NCBI RefSeq assembly: GCF_002844275.1 | Contig: NZ_NXGX01000003.1 | Coordinates: 477,549-541,548, forward strand | Direction: 5' to 3' | Origin: Thalassospira lohafexi | Lineage (GTDB): Bacteria > Pseudomonadota > Alphaproteobacteria > Rhodospirillales > Thalassospiraceae | DNA: 64,000 bases | Part shown: in pieces, positions 61,448-64,000 of the stretch | How positions within the stretch are numbered: position 1 is the first letter of the stretch | Layout of the letters: every line of letters starts with the position of its first letter | Notes under the pieces: generated by a model | The model's input: the letters and a program-made list of their open reading frames with translations, nothing else | The model's database searches: none | Told to the model about the DNA's origin: nothing | Program-made: the position numbers and the translations under genes

Positions 61448-62521
61448 ATGACACAAAACAATTTTAAAACAGCCGATGAAGCCTGGTCTGCGTTCTCTGC
61501 GGGCGCGGCAAAAGGCTATGCGGTGGACATTGCCGCCGAACTTGGTTTGACCGAGGGCGAACTGGTTGCCGCAGGCATTGGACAAAACGTAACGCGTCTT
61601 GATGCGGACTGGGGCGATCTGATTTCCCGGCTGGAAGAGCTGGGCGAGGTCAAGATCCTGACCCGCAACGTCAATGTCGTGCATGAAAAAACCGGCACGT
61701 TCGGCGCGGTCAGCATCAACGGTGAAATGGGCCTTGTTCTGAACGGGGATATTGACCTGCGCCTGTTTCTGGGGCGTTGGGGGCATGGGTTTGCGGTTGA
61801 AACCCATAATCCGCGTGCGGGACGTCGGCGCAGTTTCCAGTTCTTTGATCACGATGGCACGGCCATCCACAAAGTCTTTTTGACCGGTCATTCCAATGAA
61901 GCGGCCTACGACACCCTGATTGCCGATTTTAAGGCCGAAAATCAGATGCCGGGTATTGAGACCTTACCACCCTTGCCCGAACAGGTGACCCGCAAGGATG
62001 GGGATGTTGATGTCGAAAACCTGCGTGCCCATTGGCGCAGCATGACCGATGTCCATCAGTTCCACGGATTGTTGAAAGATTTCAATGTTGACCGCCATCA
62101 GGGCATGCGACTGGTGGGCGAAGAATTCGCCGAACGGCTGAGCAATGACGCGCTTAAAACCCTTTTGGAAACGGCGGCAAAAAGCGATCTGTCGATCATG
62201 GTGTTTGTTGGCAACAGTGGCGCCATTCAAATCCATACCGGGCCGATCAATACCATTCGTGAAATGGGCGACTGGATCAATATCATGGATCCGAGCTTTA
62301 CCCTGCATCTGCGGATGGATTTGATTGCAGAAGCCTGGATCGTGCGCAAACCGATCCGCGAAGGCACGGTGACAACGATTGAGCTGTATGACGCAGAGCT
62401 AAACAATTTCGTGATTTTCTGTGGTGAGCGCAAACCCAAGGACCCGGAAAATCCCGATTGGCAAAAACTGGCCGAAAGCCTGCCGCGCTATTCATCAGCA
62501 GCGGCCAAAGTGGCGGAGTAA
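61448..62521 (+). CDS. hmuS: Haemin-degrading/haem-handling protein HemS/ChuS family
   Basis: A 357-residue cytoplasmic protein of the HemS/ChuS family that binds imported haem and breaks it down or passes it on. It consists of two related halves: the first holds GEVKILTRNVNVVHEKTGTF and GAVSINGEMGLVLNGDIDLRLF, and the second MVFVGNSGAIQIHTGPINTI and FTLHLRMDLIAEAW. The family signature HxK and R regions are present. GGAGG lies 11 bases before the ATG. The HmuT start follows its stop after three bases. Confidence 0.92.
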   Translation: MTQNNFKTADEAWSAFSAGAAKGYAVDIAAELGLTEGELVAAGIGQNVTRLDADWGDLISRLEELGEVKILTRNVNVVHEKTGTFGAVSINGEMGLVLNGDIDLRLFLGRWGHGFAVETHNPRAGRRRSFQFFDHDGTAIHKVFLTGHSNEAAYDTLIADFKAENQMPGIETLPPLPEQVTRKDGDVDVENLRAHWRSMTDVHQFHGLLKDFNVDRHQGMRLVGEEFAERLSNDALKTLLETAAKSDLSIMVFVGNSGAIQIHTGPINTIREMGDWINIMDPSFTLHLRMDLIAEAWIVRKPIREGTVTTIELYDAELNNFVIFCGERKPKDPENPDWQKLAESLPRYSSAAAKVAE

Positions 62522-62524
62522 CTC

Positions 62525-63382
62525 ATGCGCGCGATTTTTGGATTTACGCTGGCCGTCATCGGGTTGATTGGCTTGTGCCTGCCGGCATTTTCGGCTGAGC
62601 AGCCCCAACGCGTGATCACGGTGGGCGCACCTGCGACCGAGATTGTCTTTGCCCTTGGGGCCGGGGACAGCGTGATTGCGACCGATACCACAAGTACGCG
62701 GCCAGACCCAGTGCCAAGTTTGCCCAAGGTCGGCTATATGCGCCAACTGGCAGCGGAGGGCATCATCAGTCTGAAACCCGATGTGATTGTGGCGGTGGAA
62801 AAGTCCGGTCCCGATCCGGTGTTACAGGAACTGACCGATCTTGGCATCAAGATCGTCAAACTGCCATCGCTTGATCGGATGGAAAACCTGCCCAATGCGA
62901 TTGCCATGGTGGCAGAAGCCCTGGGGCGTCAGGATGAAGCGGCCCTTTTAACCAAACAGGTGAACGACGATATTGCCAGTCTGGCCAGCCTTGCCACCAA
63001 CGATCACCCAAGCATCGTTTTCTTGATGGCAGTCGGTCATGGCAAGCCACTTTCAGCCGGGAAAAACACAACCGCAGCTGAAATCATCGATTTGATTGGC
63101 GGGCGCAATACCATGGCCGCGTTTGACGGTTTTAAACCGGTGTCATCGGAAATCATTGCCGCAGATACATCGGATTATGTTTTGGTCGCCCAATCAACAA
63201 TCGATCAGTTGGGCGGAATTGACGGATTGAAAAACCATGCGGTTCTCGGCCTGAACAAGGCCGTGGAAAAGGGTCATGTCCTGACTGTGTCGTCGTCGAC
63301 GATTTTGGGTTTTGGTCCGTCATCGGCATCGGAAATCCGGGCTTTGGCGACGTCCCTGCATCAGGCTGAACAGGCACAGTGA
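62525..63382 (+). CDS. hmuT: Haem ABC transporter substrate-binding protein HmuT
   Basis: 285-residue periplasmic haem-binding protein. Signal peptide ends AFSAEQ. The HmuT pattern is RVITVGAPATEIVFALGAGDSVIATDTTS then PKVGYMRQLAAEGIISLKPDVIVAVEKSGPDPV. It delivers haem to the HmuU permease. GGAG before the stop of hmuS serves as ribosome-binding site, and the HmuU start (GTG) overlaps this gene's stop. Confidence 0.94.
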   Translation: MRAIFGFTLAVIGLIGLCLPAFSAEQPQRVITVGAPATEIVFALGAGDSVIATDTTSTRPDPVPSLPKVGYMRQLAAEGIISLKPDVIVAVEKSGPDPVLQELTDLGIKIVKLPSLDRMENLPNAIAMVAEALGRQDEAALLTKQVNDDIASLASLATNDHPSIVFLMAVGHGKPLSAGKNTTAAEIIDLIGGRNTMAAFDGFKPVSSEIIAADTSDYVLVAQSTIDQLGGIDGLKNHAVLGLNKAVEKGHVLTVSSSTILGFGPSSASEIRALATSLHQAEQAQ

Positions 63383-64000
63383 GCGGCGTGAAGAAGATGG
63401 TGGCATCGCCTTGGATGCACATACCAATCAATCGGTCGGTCATGGTTCTGATGTTTCTGGCAGTGGGGCTGCTGGTGGTGACGGTGATCTCGCTGGGGAC
63501 GGGTGGTGCCCCGATTGATCTGGGCGATGTCATCCATCACATCCTGCACCGCATGGGTTTGATGGGAACGGGGATTGAGGCATTTGATGCCCGTGTCCTT
63601 GATCATTTGCGGCTGCCCCGGATTCTGCGCGCGATTATCATTGGGGCGGGACTTGGCCTTGCTGGGGCGGTGATGCAAAGCCTGTTTCGCAATCCAATTG
63701 CCGATCCCGGCATCATCGGGGTGTCGGCCAGTGCCGCCTTTGGCGCGGTGGCGATGATTGTTGCCGGTCATATCATTCTGGGCAGCTATTACCCGGTTGT
63801 GGGGCCATATGGTGTGCCGGTGGCCGCATTCGCCGGGGCTGTTTTAGCAACCGGGGTGATCCGGGTTTTATCGCGTCAGGACGGGCATACCGATGCGGCG
63901 ATCATGTTGCTGATCGGGGTGGCGATCAATGCCATTGCCTTTGCCGGGGTGGGTGTTTTCACCTATATGGCCGACGATGCCCAGTTGCGCAGCCTGACAT
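63379..64000 (+). CDS. hmuU: Haem ABC transporter permease HmuU (partial, C-terminus outside window)
   Basis: FecCD-type inner-membrane permease. The GTG at 63379 overlaps the hmuT stop (GTGA). Visible residues include LRLPRILRAIIIGAGLGLAGAVMQSLFRNPIADPGIIGVSASAAFG, the family signature, and TYMADDAQLRSLT at the right edge. About 207 codons are seen, without a stop. The ATPase gene hmuV is expected just beyond the window. Confidence 0.93.
   Translation, partial: MSGVKKMVASPWMHIPINRSVMVLMFLAVGLLVVTVISLGTGGAPIDLGDVIHHILHRMGLMGTGIEAFDARVLDHLRLPRILRAIIIGAGLGLAGAVMQSLFRNPIADPGIIGVSASAAFGAVAMIVAGHIILGSYYPVVGPYGVPVAAFAGAVLATGVIRVLSRQDGHTDAAIMLLIGVAINAIAFAGVGVFTYMADDAQLRSLT

Overview
The window reads as an ordinary chromosomal stretch of a free-living, probably marine, alphaproteobacterium. 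Gene content and protein style (trpBA, an OpgG/OpgH pair, tripartite tricarboxylate transport, FadN-type beta-oxidation, HemP/HmuRSTU haem uptake, many two-component regulators) point to Rhodospirillales, and a Thalassospira-like organism is my best guess; that guess is inference, not proof. No insertion sequence, prophage, CRISPR array or clear pseudogene was seen. Two genes are cut by the window edges: trpA on the left and the haem permease on the right.

Layout. 1-2.0 kb: trpA and trpB plus a small zinc-finger gene, on the minus strand. 2.2-7.2 kb: an orphan ABC ATPase, a lipoprotein hydrolase, a membrane class III cyclase homologue with a changed metal-binding residue, tRNA-Arg(CCG) and a nucleosidase. 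7.2-11.6 kb: a stand-alone ThDP enzyme and a compact exopolysaccharide module (sugar transferase, beta-barrel, Wza-like export protein). 11.7-17.3 kb: a signalling island with one histidine kinase and three response regulators carrying LuxR, degenerate EAL and HDOD outputs. The kinase overlaps a gene for a small periplasmic protein of the molybdopterin-oxidoreductase fold. This is the best candidate in the window for a poorly described system, possibly a pterin-responsive kinase analogous to PruR-DcpA. 17.5-24.3 kb: DoxX, pirin with a divergent LysR, a CbiX-like protein, a second LysR, a thioesterase and an aldehyde dehydrogenase. 24.9-31.7 kb: a GntR regulator divergent from a polyamine-type ABC importer operon ending in an Asp/Glu/hydantoin racemase, then another GntR. 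31.8-37.5 kb: TauE/SafE divergent from tctCBA plus a gamma-glutamyltransferase-like enzyme. 37.8-42.5 kb: opgG, opgH and an unknown gene. 42.7-55.1 kb: a fatty-acid catabolism block on the minus strand (SDR, enoyl-CoA hydratase, thioesterase, acyl-CoA dehydrogenase, FadN, FadA, a MerR regulator, FadD, FadL, a DUF3108/6134-like protein, SCP2). 55.3-58.9 kb: two glycine-zipper envelope proteins, a LysE exporter and an MFS transporter. 59-64 kb: a haem uptake operon behind a Fur-like box.

How they work together. The fatty-acid block looks like one regulon. A palindrome ACGTTAACGT, perfect or with one mismatch, occurs twice upstream of the MerR gene, once upstream of fadD and once upstream of the SCP2-DUF-fadL run. 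The ABC importer operon and its divergent GntR gene share ATTGTT/AACAAT half-sites, which suggests autoregulation and operon control by that GntR. The haem operon runs hemP, receptor, hmuS, hmuT, hmuU, with the ATPase presumably just beyond the right edge. All functional assignments come from reading the sequence; no database search was run.
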